This document shows positions 1-13,542 of a DNA stretch of 64,000 nucleotides, one piece after another. How positions within the stretch are numbered: the first letter of the stretch is position 1; every line of letters starts with the position of its first letter. The stretch is taken from positions 2,983,001 to 3,047,000 of the forward strand of contig NC_082604.1 of NCBI RefSeq assembly GCF_030936135.1. The letters are read 5' to 3'. Source of the DNA: Gavia stellata (lineage: Eukaryota; Chordata; Aves; Gaviiformes; Gaviidae). The notes beneath the pieces were generated by a model. That model made no database searches, had not been told where the DNA came from, and saw only the letters and a program-made list of their open reading frames with translations. The translations under genes were made by a program, and so were the position numbers.

Positions 1-753
1 TGCAGGGGTACAAGCCTCTGCTGCAGGCAAAAGAGGCCGGAGAAATTTCCTTCCTCTTTGTACACTCACATCACGTTATGATCTACAACAGAAATCCACA
101 TGATAAAGGATCCAGAACTAGAAAAGCCAAAACAAGACTTGGGGTCTTTACACTAAAGTCACAGAAACAATTAATTAAAGTCCGTTAGTTGCAGAGTTTG
201 AGGGATAGGGGCATGTTCTTGCTAAACCAGAATCAGTCTAGGAAATTTTCAGCACCACAAACCCCTCTTGACTCTAAAAGGAATAGCAGAGGGGTGAACA
301 AAGGGTATTCTGGGTTTTTTGTAACTGACCCACAGAGGTGTCCCAGCCTGGATGTGACAGCCCAGCTTCAGGCTGCCATTTCTGAAATGCTGACGCTAAA
401 AAACCTGACACTTCCAGAAATGAACTTGCAAAGCTAAAAGGATGATTTTCATTCTGCACTGCAAGATGAAATCCTTCTTGACCACATATATCAGATGTGG
501 AAAAAGATCAGTCTTCAAATAAGTGCTGAACAGTAACCAGGCATATTTAGACAGGCAGTTGGCTTTAGTTACCCAAGTTAAGTTAAGTCCTGGTATAAGT
601 CTACAGACTACGGGGGCATGTGTCACAGTACTACCTTGCAGCTGGCAAGCAATAGACTCTTTCTTAAATACTTGCTTTGTTATTTTCAGCAATTTAGTTG
701 CTTATATACCTGTGCAGTAACTCTCTGTTTCATTTTCAAACTGTCATCTATAG
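1..753 (+). other. LIPH intron (left part cut by the window)
   Basis: No coding segment matching the preceding LIPH exon (the cysteine-rich part of the lipase domain) was found here. Short open frames in it look random. No repeat recognised. Confidence 0.6.
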
Positions 754-849
754 GTTATTATGCCCACAAGTGGAAAAGCTATTTAACACAACAGAGCCAT
801 CCAGTGACAAGTATGTTTTTTGATACAGCGGACAAAGAGCCATTTTGTA
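754..849 (+). CDS. LIPH: LIPH coding exon (fourth from last)
   Basis: Acceptor CATCTATAG before 754; donor A|GTAAGTG after 849. Starts with two bases and ends with one base of a split codon. Encodes the GYYAHKW to EPFC segment at the end of the lipase domain. Confidence 0.88.
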
Positions 850-3800
850 GTAAGTGATTTCTGAGATGATTTTCCTTTGTGTATTGCCTCCTTCAGCAAT
901 AGCCAAGCAGAGATGGTTAGTTGCTATATTGGCATCATAGCTAGCATTTTAGAAACAAAGCCAGTGGCTGCTGGGTAGAATTGTGTCCATCTGCAGTCTT
1001 GCCATTACATTCCTTATCTGCAAACCTGCCTGGTGCTGTGAAAGTCAACTGCTCACTAGGGATGTGCAAGAACAGACTCATCTTGCTTACAGTGCTAGGA
1101 CATTTGTTGAGAACATGCAAATGTAACAGAAAAGGGTAGTTCCTAAACCATGTTTCAAAACAACACACCACTCTTGTGTGCAAGTAAGAGGTGTGTGGGA
1201 ACAAGGAGAGTCAAAGATGTGCTCCAAGCTGAACAAGTAAAAAAGCTACCCTGGACAAAAGTGAAAGGCACAGGGAAAGGGCCCAGGCAAAGGGGAATCA
1301 GTGAAAAAAGGTTTCACCCTCGTGATCCCCAACATACCAAGTCATCGGCAGGGATTATGGCCTGAGCTCCAGTGCTGGTCAGCGAGTTAATTCAGTGAGT
1401 TACAGATCAGAGTAAAGAGCAGACGATTCTGCGCTGAGACAAAGAAGACAAATGAAAGATACTGAGAACAGAAATGAAGGGCTTCAGAGGCGGGCAGGAG
1501 AAAGAAAAGGCTATCTGAAAATGAACAGGGAAGGCAGGGAGCGAAAGGCAGCGTGCCGAAAGCCATACAGAGAGGCCGTCTTGCATGCCACTTGTGAGCC
1601 CTCCCTGTAGTGCTTTCCCAGACATCTCTTAGTATTTCTGGTAGAAATCTCTGCAAAAGAAGGAGAAAGATTTTAGAGATGAAGTGAACGGGTTGTGTCA
1701 GATGAGCAAATGGAAGAAAGATGTACTCTACCTGCAGCTCAGCTCCCAGACCGCCGGGCTGGAAAGCAGAGTGTGCAGAGTCTAACCACCCTCTCTCTCT
1801 CACCTCAGTTTATCACTACTTTGTGGATATTATGACATGGAACAAAGACACCAGAAGAGGCACCTTCAGCATTGTACTAGCTGATGAAACTGGGAAAAAG
1901 GCAGAATCTAAAGTTAATCCGTAAGTTTTACCAATCTGATGATCTGTAAATGTTAGCAAATCACTTGGTACAACTGCACCTGGGAGGAGGCAAGATATCC
2001 TCCTCTAATTTCTCTGCAGATACTTGATAGTGTACGTGCCTTAGGGCTTGCCTGGCCCTATGCGATTTTCCCACACTCCCCCAGCATGCACCAGCTGACA
2101 GCCCAGCCCTTTGGTTTTGGACCCTTCTCTGTCACCTTAAGGACTGAAGTGGGCAATCCCGGCCAGCGGCACAACTGGCCTAGGCTTCCACTAAAGCAGG
2201 AGGAAGAACACCTCTCCCCCTCTTTCCTTCCCCTTCCAGGGAGTGTTCTGTTCCAGCTCCGGGTGCCCAAGACAGTTGAGTTGAACCTGGGCCTGAATAT
2301 CTAACATCCAAATCAATTAATTCCACTTGGAGAGGCAAATTAATGACTGGTGTTTATGTGAACATGCAAATTCCTGATTGATCTAAACACACTTCAGCCA
2401 AACAAGTCCTGCTCAACTGGTTTTCCCAAGTGCCTCTAACAGGGTATTCTCTCACCTGTATCTGCCTGCACTGGAGCAATCCACATAGCTCCCTGGGGCT
2501 GCACAGCAGGAGCAGCCCGCTCTGCCGAGCCTGTGACAGCCCACCAGGCAGCAGCCTTACACACACACACGTTGTAAACACCTTTGACAGGTTAAATCTT
2601 GTCCTATTCGTCAAGCCTCCTAAAACTTCTAAACAAGGCCAGTCATTTTGAGTGTTGCAACCAGGATAGGCTTCCAGTCACAGCTGCACCCTTTGCCTTC
2701 ATAAGGGAAACCTGAAGCTATGACCGTACAACCAGCTACATAAAGAATGTGTTGTGTGGCCACAGCGTTCTTGCGAGCAGCTCTGCTGCTTTCGCCCCAA
2801 GAGCGGTGCCGTTTTCATGCATATCTCCAAGTGGAACTGGCTGTTCTGTCAAAAAGGACCAAGGTCAAACCCCAGCCCTGCGAGGCTTCACGTCTTTAAG
2901 CCTGTGCTATTTTCCTATCCTGAGAAGCTGGATTACTCTCCATTAATTCCAGTCAACACTGCATTGTTTCACAGATGCTTCTGTGCATTTGGCAGAAGAG
3001 AACTATCAGAAATTAATTAGGAGCACTAACACCCCCAAGGTATAGTCTTCCATTTGCAGAGCTACCTCAGCCACAGAGCATTGTTACAACCTATTCTGTA
3101 AAGTCCTGGATGACTCGGTCCTCAGGTCTGCACAGCCAGCCATGTATGAACATCATTTGGGTCTAGTCCTCTCAGGTTCAAAGTAGAATCACAGTGAGGA
3201 TTCTGCTTTGGGACCAGAGCAAACAGCATCAGACCTCCGTGTCCCCATTCCCACCCTAAATAACTGAGTGCAAAAGTGGCTGAGCAGGTTCACACCTGGA
3301 GACCTGAATCCATACCCCTTTGCTGTGAATCAGAAACTCATCAGAAGTTCAGTCCTCCTCCCCCAGCACTGTTTCTAATATTATACTGAATATATTAAAA
3401 GCGGTGCTATTCCCTTGGTGACTCTCGGACACCTTGTCTGCTTTATCTTTAGAGAAGCTGCAGCCTTTCAGCGCTACAACCAAATCACTTTGCTAATTGG
3501 ATTCGACCAGGACTTGGAAAATGTAGAAAGAATTTCCTTGACATTTTCCACAGGATCTGTCATTGGCCCAAAATTCAAACTCAGGATTCTCCAAATGAGG
3601 TTCCGGTCACTCACAAATCCAGAAAGGTAAGCAGAGGTTTACAAACCATTTCTGTTACTGTAAACTGGACAGAAGTAAATGAATCTCCCAGATGCCTGGC
3701 CTGGCTGAGTTCGTCCAGAAGAATTATATTTATCACACAATCACTAAGGTTGGAAAAAACCTGTAAGATCATCAAGTCCAACCATCAACCCAACCCCACC

Positions 3801-5629
3801 ATGCCCACTAAACCATGTCCCACAATGCCTCGTCCACACGTTCCTTGAACACCTCCAGTGAGGGTGACTCCACCACCTCCCTGGGCAGCCTGTTCCAGTG
3901 CTTCACCACTCTCTCAGTAAAGAAATTTTTCCTAATATCCAGCCTGAACCTCCCCTGGTGCAACTTGAGGCCGTTTCCTCTTGTCCTGTCACTCATCAGT
4001 TGGGAGAAACTTTATTTCACATTTAATAATTCTTGCACATGTATCTTGGGAATCAATTCTGCCTTTAGCGCATGCACACAAATCCCATAGCTGAACTTGA
4101 ACACAGAGGTTGTCTTATTGTACTGAAAACAAGTCATTAGTCTGACTCTGATGTGATCTGACATTTTAACCTTTGCCAGAGAAAATGACCTTTGAGTAGC
4201 TACAGAGAAGCTGCCCAGGCCTGAACTCTGGGCTGAAAGTAAATGCAACTCTCAGGGAAATACAGAAGTCCAGCCCCAAATATTCATTTTACATCCCAGT
4301 CGATTTCTATGCTCAGTCAAACAGGGAGATTAATTTACTCCTGGAATTCCAGTAACTGGGAGCTGCTGGCCACTATACCTCAAAGCACTGACTACTGCCC
4401 ATAACATCACGAGATACCTACCAAGTCATTTGCTGATGAGATTTCTACAGCTGCTTCCACCTACAGCAGCTTGTCACCTTGTTAACCTCTGTCTGCTCTA
4501 CAGTCCTACCCTTAAACTTCCCTGATTTTTAGGGCACCTTTGGAGGAGGGGATCTCTGCCTGAGCTCAGCAAGTACAGGAACTCTTAGGTTGACCTTGTG
4601 TGCGAGGACAGTATGTGGACATCAAGCCACGCATGCTTTAAATTCGGGTTAAAACAAGCATTGCACATCAGAGTGAGAAGGGTGCAGCAAAAGAAGGACA
4701 GAGTTGCAGAACGCATTTCTTTGCAGTTCATAAAGGTCTGCTACCCTGACATTAGTCTTGGAACGAGGAAAATATTGTACACGTCTAATAAGCAAAGTCC
4801 TTCTGCAGCTCCCCCTCACTGATGCTCCCCTTCTCCTGTCCTACATCTCCACAGTCACTTCCAGCCCCGGATCCACATTTAATCTTTTAAAAATTAGATG
4901 CAAATGCCAAAACATTTCATCAGAGGCTGTCCACTCATCCCTAGGAGGGGCTGCCACAGGCTATGAGTACAGTTTCATGACTTTTTTAACACCATTAAGT
5001 AATCAGTCACTGTCCCAGGGAGGGCTGTGCTGCCCTCTCTCCTTCCCTGTGCCAGGGCTAACGCTCGCGTGGCCCCAGGTGAAAGCCTACGTATGTCCTC
5101 TGTTTTTCGGCTGGGCTAGTTCCAAGCCAGATCAATGCCTGGTCCCAGCTCAGGGCGGCAGCACGCTCCCCGATGCCGACACCGGGGCATCGGCGGGAAC
5201 ACGCAGGTGGGCAAGGGGAGGTGGAAGAAGCACCCGTTTGGTGGCCATGCAAGTGTCGATCGGCTTAAAGGGAACCGTGAACTCTGGGGCCAGGACCTCA
5301 GCTTGCTTGCTGTTCTGTTTCGTCATGAGGCAAAGCAAAAGAGAGCGTAGAACAGAATGGGAATGCGCTCACGGTGTCCCTGACGGCGGTAAGCCCACCT
5401 GAAGCGAGGTGGGCCTCACGCCGGTCGCCTGGAGAACGTGAGGTATTTTAGCCGAGCCCCCGGCACGCCGGGAGACTTGCCTGGGGGATGACCCAAGAAA
5501 GGCCCATTTTTCACTTTTGGCTGACGTTGACTGTTTTTACGCAGACCACAGCTGTGCAGATATGACCTTGTCCTGACGGAGAACACCAAGAAAACCTTCA
5601 AGCCCATCCCATGTCGGAGCAGGAGCTAA
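754..5629 (+). CDS. LIPH: LIPH, C-terminal part (lipase member H, phosphatidic-acid-selective phospholipase A1)
   Basis: Four exons (754-849, 1809-1920, 3453-3626, 5545-5629) splice in frame at GT-AG junctions and give about 155 C-terminal residues ending CRSRS and TAA at 5627-5629. They match the end of the lipase catalytic domain and the C-terminal beta-sandwich of LIPH; recognisable pieces are [21 protein letters not shown] and [10 protein letters not shown]. Human LIPH is about 451 aa, so roughly two thirds of the gene, with the signal peptide and the Ser-Asp-His triad, lies left of position 1. The mammalian enzyme is secreted and cuts phosphatidic acid to 2-acyl lysophosphatidic acid, which acts on LPAR6 in hair follicles; a role in feather follicles would be inference. 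The paralogue LIPI is the main alternative, but TMEM41A next door favours LIPH. Confidence 0.9.
850..3452 (+). other. LIPH introns either side of exon 1809-1920
   Basis: 850-1808 and 1921-3452 are non-coding. A short CA-rich run lies near 2560-2572. Nothing else recognised. Confidence 0.7.
1809..1920 (+). CDS. LIPH: LIPH coding exon (third from last)
   Basis: Acceptor CTCACCTCAG, donor CC|GTAAGTTT. Encodes [10 protein letters not shown] and the first strands of the C-terminal beta-sandwich (PLAT-like) domain. Codon phase agrees with both neighbours. Confidence 0.9.
3453..3626 (+). CDS. LIPH: LIPH coding exon (second from last)
   Basis: Acceptor TTTATCTTTAG, donor AG|GTAAGCAG. Encodes the core of the C-terminal domain, including FDQDLENV and [16 protein letters not shown]. 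The length of 174 nt keeps the frame (1 + 57 codons + 2). Confidence 0.92.
3627..5544 (+). other. LIPH last intron
   Basis: Carries an antisense CR1 fragment (3732-4010). The right half is more GC-rich and holds a long chance open frame (4758-5402) without homology or splice support. Otherwise nothing recognised. Confidence 0.7.
3732..4010 (-). repeat. CR1 LINE fragment, 3' end, antisense to LIPH
   Basis: The minus strand encodes the C-terminal end of the CR1 reverse-transcriptase ORF ([52 protein letters not shown]). The usual short CR1 3' untranslated tail follows, ending near 3732. The copy is 5'-truncated to about 280 bp, and its nucleotide sequence closely parallels the copies at 39.7-39.95 and 62.2-62.45 kb. 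It is a dead insertion in an intron. Confidence 0.9.
5545..5629 (+). CDS. LIPH: LIPH last coding exon
   Basis: Acceptor TTTTTACGCAG; encodes [19 protein letters not shown] and a short tail ending CRSRS, then TAA. The [10 protein letters not shown] core matches the family; the tail after it is divergent. Confidence 0.88.
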
Positions 5630-5749
5630 AACCCGACTGTGCTGTTCCTGAACGTGACCTCTGAAGGTGGCAGACGTTTTCACAGCCACACGGGGACTCA
5701 CCTGAGCTCCTCGGCGCCTTCTGTGGAGACCAACAGGGTAGCGGAGCCC

Positions 5750-6018
5750 TCTTGTCACCGCAGGGATTTATAAACGGGGCTGTAAAAGCGACAAAAAACC
5801 GATGGCGTTGTGTGTGTGTGGAACGCGCTTCCCCGACGGAGCCGCCTTTGTGCCGGCGGGAGAGGAGGATCCCGCCCGGCCCTCAGGGGCCGCTCCCCGC
5901 CCTCACGGCCGCGCCCCGCCCACCGCCCCGCCCCGCGCCTGCGCGTCCCGCTGCGCTGCGCTCCGCGGCGGGGCCGGGGCCGGGGCGGGCCGGCGGGCGC
6001 GGCGGGTCCCATCGGGGG
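5750..6018 (+). promoter_or_regulatory. TMEM41A CpG-island promoter
   Basis: Very GC- and CpG-rich DNA running from here through exon 2. It contains several CCCCGCCC GC boxes (for example near 5896 and 5913-5935), an NRF1-like CGCGCCTGCGCG around 5934-5945 and a GGGGCCGGGGCGGG tract just upstream of the start codon. A TATAAA at 5769-5774 is about 245 nt upstream of the ATG. This is the normal architecture of a broadly expressed vertebrate gene; the transcription start itself cannot be read from sequence. Confidence 0.75.
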
Positions 6019-8046
<2,028 letters not shown>

Positions 8047-9480
8047 TGGCTCAGGTGCCCCAGATGCTGGGGGACTGCCTCTCAAAAGCTGCAGGTCTCT
8101 GTTCCTGTGGGTTACATTCTGCATGCTCTGTGCCACCATGGACAATTGCAGTTTTTAATCGTTCTTCTCATCTAAGAGGAAGTGTAAGGTTATTATTTTT
8201 AATGAATGTTTAACTGTGCGTGTATCTACACGGAGAGCGCTATACAGGGGCTTTGTGAACACTTCAGTTAATTTGCCTGTTTCCTTTAAATCAGCCTGTG
8301 TCTCCAGTGTGCCGGAGGGTGTTGCCAGCCCACTGCCCATGTATTAGCAATGGGAAAAAAAAAATCAGGAGCATTAGCGGCCCATGAGGAAGGCACAGCA
8401 GAACCCCTTAGTCCCTCCCAGCTCTTGAACAGAGGGGCCAAGCACCGCACTCCCCGCGCTCTCCCTACCAGCCCAAGTCACAGGCTTCCCTCGGGCTCCC
8501 GCACCTCCCACCCAGTCTGGGATTATGAGCCCAGCTAGTCTCGGTGGGGTGACTGAGGCGGCAGCAGACAGCTGCTGCCTGCTGGGCGAGCCAGGCAGGC
8601 TGGGTTTCTGCCCAGCCTCATCCCTTGGCACCGAGGAGTCCACAGCACACGAGGCCATGTTGAGCTGCAACAGCAAAAGCCTTGGCTGTTTTTCACCACT
8701 GCTCTAGTAGCAGCGTTGCCCAGCTTTAGGCAGGCCCTACACCCTCCTCCCTCTCCAAACCCATGCCTATTTAGCATTTTTGGCCTAAAATGACGAACCA
8801 CGCACTTCTGTGCTGTTAGATGCAGTAGTACAAGTACCAAGTTGAGAAAAAAGTAATGATTTTTGGGGTCCCTGCACCTTCTGTAGGAGAGCTTGCACAG
8901 TTGTAAAAGACTCTTCCTCTGTCACTCAGATGTTAAGTAAGCGCACCCTGCAGCAACGTCGTTCAGGTTTTGGGGGCAGCTAAGAGCTGCCTGTATGCAT
9001 CATTCATCTGTCAGCACATATGAAAATGCTTCTGAGGTCTATCAGTGGCTGCTACTCCCCACAAAGGCTAAAGGGGAACAAAAGAGGGAGGGATGTGCCT
9101 GGCTGGCCGTGATTGTCCTTGAGAAGCACCTTTCAACCTACACATTTGCTCATGTATAACTAGAAGGTTTCATCCATTTTAGCACCTTCCCCATCAGCAG
9201 GGTTGGACCTGAGAGGGACAGCAAGGTTCCCAGCATGAGAAGTCATGGTTGCAGATTCAATCCCCCAGCTCACGTGGCAAAAATCACTCATTTGACAAGA
9301 GCAAAAGCCAATGCTTAGGGACATGGGGGTGCTTGGTAGGGTACGTGTGTCCGACCAAGCCTCTGCCCCGCTACCTGGAGCTCCCAGTAGTTCCAGTTCA
9401 GCTGTGTTCAGAGAGAGGTTAACAACAAGCTGCTCGCTAACATCGTGTTAGTTATTAAAAGGCTTCATGACATCCCAAAG
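8047..9480 (+). other. TMEM41A 3' untranslated region (predicted extent)
   Basis: No AATAAA is seen on the plus strand between the stop codon and 9480. The best signal is ATTAAA at 9454-9459, so the untranslated region would be about 1.4 kb. Extent inferred only. Confidence 0.45.
9454..9459 (+). terminator. Candidate TMEM41A poly(A) signal (ATTAAA)
   Basis: Second-commonest vertebrate hexamer, the only good candidate before the converging gene. The downstream DNA is not strikingly GT-rich, so support is modest. Confidence 0.4.
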
Positions 9481-9542
9481 TACATGAGAAACCATTCCCA
9501 GATCACCAGACCAGCCTGAGAAGCATTGAAGTACACTGGCTT

Positions 9543-9548
9543 TTTATT
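9543..9548 (-). terminator. Candidate MAP3K13-side poly(A) signal (AATAAA on minus)
   Basis: Plus-strand TTTATT reads AATAAA on the minus strand and is followed within 25-50 nt by a GT-rich element (GGCTGGTCTGGTGATCTGGG). It is the only AATAAA found on the minus strand between the MAP3K13 stop codon and the TMEM41A end. It could serve MAP3K13, or a transcript using the exon at 12368-12548. Confidence 0.5.
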
Positions 9549-12367
9549 CCATGCATTGTTTGCTTTGATAGTCATTCTTGTTTCCATCACTGTACACTGT
9601 TCAATACAAAAAAAATCAAGTTTGTATCAGGAATCCGCAGAGCAGGGAGGAGAGAGATGAACACTACTGGACAGGGCCAAGATGAAATGGTTACTTAACA
9701 CGACAGTGGGGAAGGCAACATTCAGCTCTGGGAGAAAATCTAGGCTAGTGTTCAGGAGCTGTCAGCAGCCATGAGAACCGGATCAGGGTAGTCGGGATGC
9801 TGAAAAGGGAACCCACGGTTTACTTCTGTCCTGCAAATGCGGTGTTACTGCCAGGAGGAAGCAGGCTGATTTATGCCTCTCAGCCCCATACCGTGCTAAG
9901 AGAGAAAGTGCGAGGAACCGCAGCGGAGGCGCCCGTACAGCAACGTGGAGGTCACGTCTGTGTGCGGTTCTGGGTGGGTTTCACTAAGGAAAATGCCTAC
10001 ATAACCCCCTGCAGAACTGACGGCAACCATCCCAGGAAGGCGGGGGGCTGCTGAGCCACCCCTGCCCGCACGCAGCCGAGGGCACGAGATGTGTGTGCAA
10101 GGGGAGGCTGGGATTACATCTCCACGGGTACGGGGTTAACATGTTTAGGCAAGGGGAGCAGCCCTAGTGGCAGTCCCAGGGGGACACTGCATAGTAGGCA
10201 GCAGTTAGGAGGAGCGACGCTGGACTGTAAGAGTGCAATGACCTGGGTGTGTAAAGAGACTAGAGCTAAGTGTGGCAGGAGATAACCTGAAGGGTTCAGC
10301 TCTGCTTTTCCAGGCTGCAGAATGGGCCAGCGTGTCCCTGGGCAAGGACGGGGAGGAATCAGCACACATCCAGGACAGATGGCCCAGAAGGGTCCCAAAA
10401 TCCCACACATCAAAGCTTCTATGCTTCTCTGCAAGCCCAGAGGAGCTTCATCACATGGTGGAGGAGCTCTAAGCAGAGACCGCAGCTACCAAAACCCCTG
10501 AACCATCGCCGAGTGAAGTCCCTGCACGGAGACTCTGACGGGCCTGAGCCTGTTGCTGGAGGCCTGCCCTAGGACACGAGTGCTGCCCACGGGCAGCGGG
10601 CACCGCAGGGCTGTGGACTGCGTTGACACGGTGCTGCCCGCAGGCAGTGACCAGCCCTACCTGGTGGAGCTCAGGAAGCCTGCCAGATCTGAGCGGCAGA
10701 CTCTTCAGGGGCGTAAGGCCTGGCATCCTCTGCTGTGGGGGACATTTGATGGTAGTTCTCAACCTCTCTTTATGCAATAGTTTGGTCTTCCTCTTTGTGT
10801 GCATGTGTTACAAGCACACAGCTCTCCACTGCTAAATTCCTGCACCCCGGCCTCCAGCCTCCTGAGTAACCATCTGCACCGCTTCTTCCACGCCAAAACC
10901 CCTCTCATACCACGACAGCAAAGCCATCTCTGCCCCTGCCACCTCCTCCTGCTGCTGGCCGAGAGACAGAGAACATTTGGGAGGAGAAATGAGGGATGGG
11001 AAGAGAGAGGAAACAAGAAGCAAGCCAGGAAAGAGCTTCACTCCCCACGGCATTCTGCCTCCACCCAGAGCTGAGTATTGCTGCTGCAGGCAAGGGTGAG
11101 CTGATCGCTCCCTCTCCAGCAGCCTCTTTGGTCCTGCACGGGTGATCCACCATGCGGATCCACTGCTGGCCACCCCTGATCTCGTACCCGCTGCCCGGAG
11201 CAATTGCCCTCCTCTCCGCTTGTCCTTTTGGATGCTCTTGTCAGGGGATCTCGTGACGGTTATTCACTCTGTGATCAATTCAAAAGCCACTCGCTCCCTG
11301 ATCACCATTCCCCACCAGCTAAGGGGCTGCCAACGCGACCGGCAACACGAGCAAATTGCAGCATCGATCATGAGGAATATCACAGGGCCCACGGGGCTGA
11401 CTGCATCAATCCCTCTCAGACCAGCCTTGACAGGTTCTCTGCCCCGGTATAACAGCATCCTTGGAAATCACAAGAGGCAGCAACTACTGACAGCCGCTGA
11501 GACCAGCTCTGCTCCCATCTCCCCCAGCGACCAGGGAGAAGGTAACATCACACAAACAGATTACAATTTGTGCTAGCGGTGAAGCCAACCTTCTGATCTA
11601 CAGAAATAATAATAAATAATAAAATAACATCATAACTTAAGATCTGTGTGTAGTCCAGCTACAAAAATTTAAAAATATGGGATAATTTAACTCATACAAT
11701 ACTGCTCTCTGTATAAGTAAGACATTTTCCTTCATTTCGCCATGAGGCTATAAATTACCACAGTTAAATTCAAACCAATATTTTAACATAAAATGTAAAC
11801 AAACAAAGCAACAGAAGTACCTGTCCATGGTCCATTCCTGCCGTTCATCTCAGGCTGGTGTGCCAGTCTGCAGAGCAGCACCCAGCAGTGCCACCGTGTG
11901 CCGCGCACACGTGGCACAGCCGCGCCAGCCGGCACGTTAGGAAGGGCAGAGTGAAAGCTCTTGCAGGGGGACATCAACTAAGGGGTGGGGCGGGTGGGGG
12001 GCACGTGCTCTATCGTTTTGTTCTCTTTAAATATCGATTTAGAAGAGTAGTGTTTGAAGGGAAGGCACTATGAGTTCTATCAGAAAACAAATTTTTCTCA
12101 TCTGCCAATGTCTCGGCCTGTCACGTACCAGTACTATCCTCACTTTCACCTGCAGAGTTTCAGCTTGAAGGAGAAACAGAGGCCTCAGGGTACACCCGAG
12201 ACACAGCTGTGCCACAGCCACCATCAAGATTCCCTGTGCAACCTGTTTTGCACAAAGCCTGACATGAAGGGCAGGCAGCTGTTAATGCCTTCAAGAATGT
12301 ACAGTGAATAAGGAGACAGAGCAGGGCTGATGCTCTTATCTAAGCCAGTGATTCCCAGTCTTCCCCC

Positions 12368-12548
12368 TCAACACACAGCTCTCTGCTGGTTATCGATGCT
12401 GTTGTAGGTGAGAGACTGCTTCTCCAAGTCCAGTACAGGCATCTCCAGTTTCCTCTCCAGAAGAGTGCTCAGGCTCTGCAGAATGTGCTTTCCACGGTTT
12501 GCAAGTTCTTGCTTTTCCAACACTGATTTGATTGATTTCTTTGACTGA
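12368..12548 (-). CDS. Unassigned coding-like exon downstream of MAP3K13
   Basis: On the minus strand a good acceptor (CTCCTGTCTGTTTCAG) opens a 59-codon frame ending TGA at 12368-12370. The peptide is charged and leucine-rich with likely helix (SIKSVLEKQELANRGKHI, QSLSTLLERKLEM, then SLTYNSIDNQQ). Leucine is mostly CTG, as in vertebrate coding DNA, and the other two frames read poorly. Two tandem AGs allow starts at 12548 (one base of a split codon) or 12544 (phase 0). In phase 0 it could join MAP3K13 exon 13 (which ends GAG at 14225) as an alternative C terminus. It could also be the last exon of another minus-strand gene. I do not recognise the family, and no upstream partner exon was found with confidence. 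Confidence 0.45.
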
Positions 12549-13440
12549 CTGAAACAGACAGGAGGTAAGAGGAGGAAGTAAACTGGGAAATGGCACACTG
12601 CATCTGAAAGAGGTTTCCCTGCTCAACTGGAGATCGACACTGCCAGAGTGAAGCAAGGACGATGTTAAGAAGTGCTCTTATACCAATTCTCGAGAGGACG
12701 AGGTTAGAATACATTTGCAGGATCTCACAACAAAATGCTGATTAAAAAAAGAAACTAAAAATCCTTAAAATAAAACCCACTATTACATTCCTGGGGATGT
12801 ATCGACTCAGAAGACCCTGGATGTTAGCACCTCAGTACCAATTTTCTCCAGGAACATGTCCACCTTCTGATTAAAAATGACCCAGCTGGTTATACTGAAT
12901 ACGCTTTGTTCACAGGTTACCCTACAGTAAGGTCTTTTTATGCTTCCTCATTTGATAAGACTGAGTGGTTTCGTTTTCTTGATCTGTTCTCCAATCTTCA
13001 GGGCCACGAGGCCTGGTCCCCTGTGAAAGCAGCAAGAGAATCCCCCCACGTTTGTACACAAAGCTGTCCAGGCAGGACTCCCAGGATGTTTCTCTGTAAT
13101 GTGCTTGCTTTCTGAACTTTTTTTTTTTGCAACAAGTCTGTGTGTCTATAAATACAATCCACTCTTTACAGTAAAAAGTGTTAAAATGTCAAAAAAATAA
13201 ATATCCATGTTACAGTAACTAGATTATTCAATAAAATACATCCCTGCCATTCTTGATTGAAATGCTCAAAGAGAATTAATTTCATTTGGACATTTTCCAG
13301 AGATTCGGGTTATTGCAAATCACTCCTGGGGTGGGAAGGAGAAGCATCTTCTCTTCCTGTAAAGTGTGATGAAGGGGAATGAAGTGGAATCTCAGGGAAA
13401 TCAAAATACCAGTATCAGGAAGCTTTGGGGGAGATCTGTG

Positions 13441-13542
13441 TTACCAAGTAGCAGAGCTGCAGGGCTTATTGGTCCTGACCGTGGCATCAGAACACTCCCC
13501 TTCAGAAGAGTCACAGTCTGATTCTCCAAACTGTGCTGGGTT
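13441..13542 (-). CDS. MAP3K13: MAP3K13 last coding exon
   Basis: Acceptor TTTTGCTTTGCAG; encodes [20 protein letters not shown] to SSATW and TAA at 13441-13443. Confidence 0.97.
   Translation of the reverse strand, partial: NPAQFGESDCDSSEGECSDATVRTNKPCSSATW

Larger units (their letters stand above)
9525..13440 (-). other. Region 3' of the MAP3K13 stop codon (predicted 3' UTR plus orphan exon)
   Basis: If MAP3K13 uses the AATAAA at 9543-9548 its 3' UTR is about 3.9 kb. The part 9.8-11.5 kb is fairly GC-rich and 11.58-11.8 kb is A/T-rich (AATAAT repeats). The only coding-like segment is 12368-12548, described separately. A plus-strand T run lies near 13120-13130. Confidence 0.5.

Noticed and set aside
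3808-3996. Protein-like frame of 62 codons
   Set aside because: It is the end of the CR1 reverse-transcriptase ORF, so it is annotated as a repeat and not as a host gene.
4758-5402. 214-codon plus-strand frame in the last LIPH intron
   Set aside because: Starts at TTG, has no recognisable domain and is removed by the clear LIPH splice sites.
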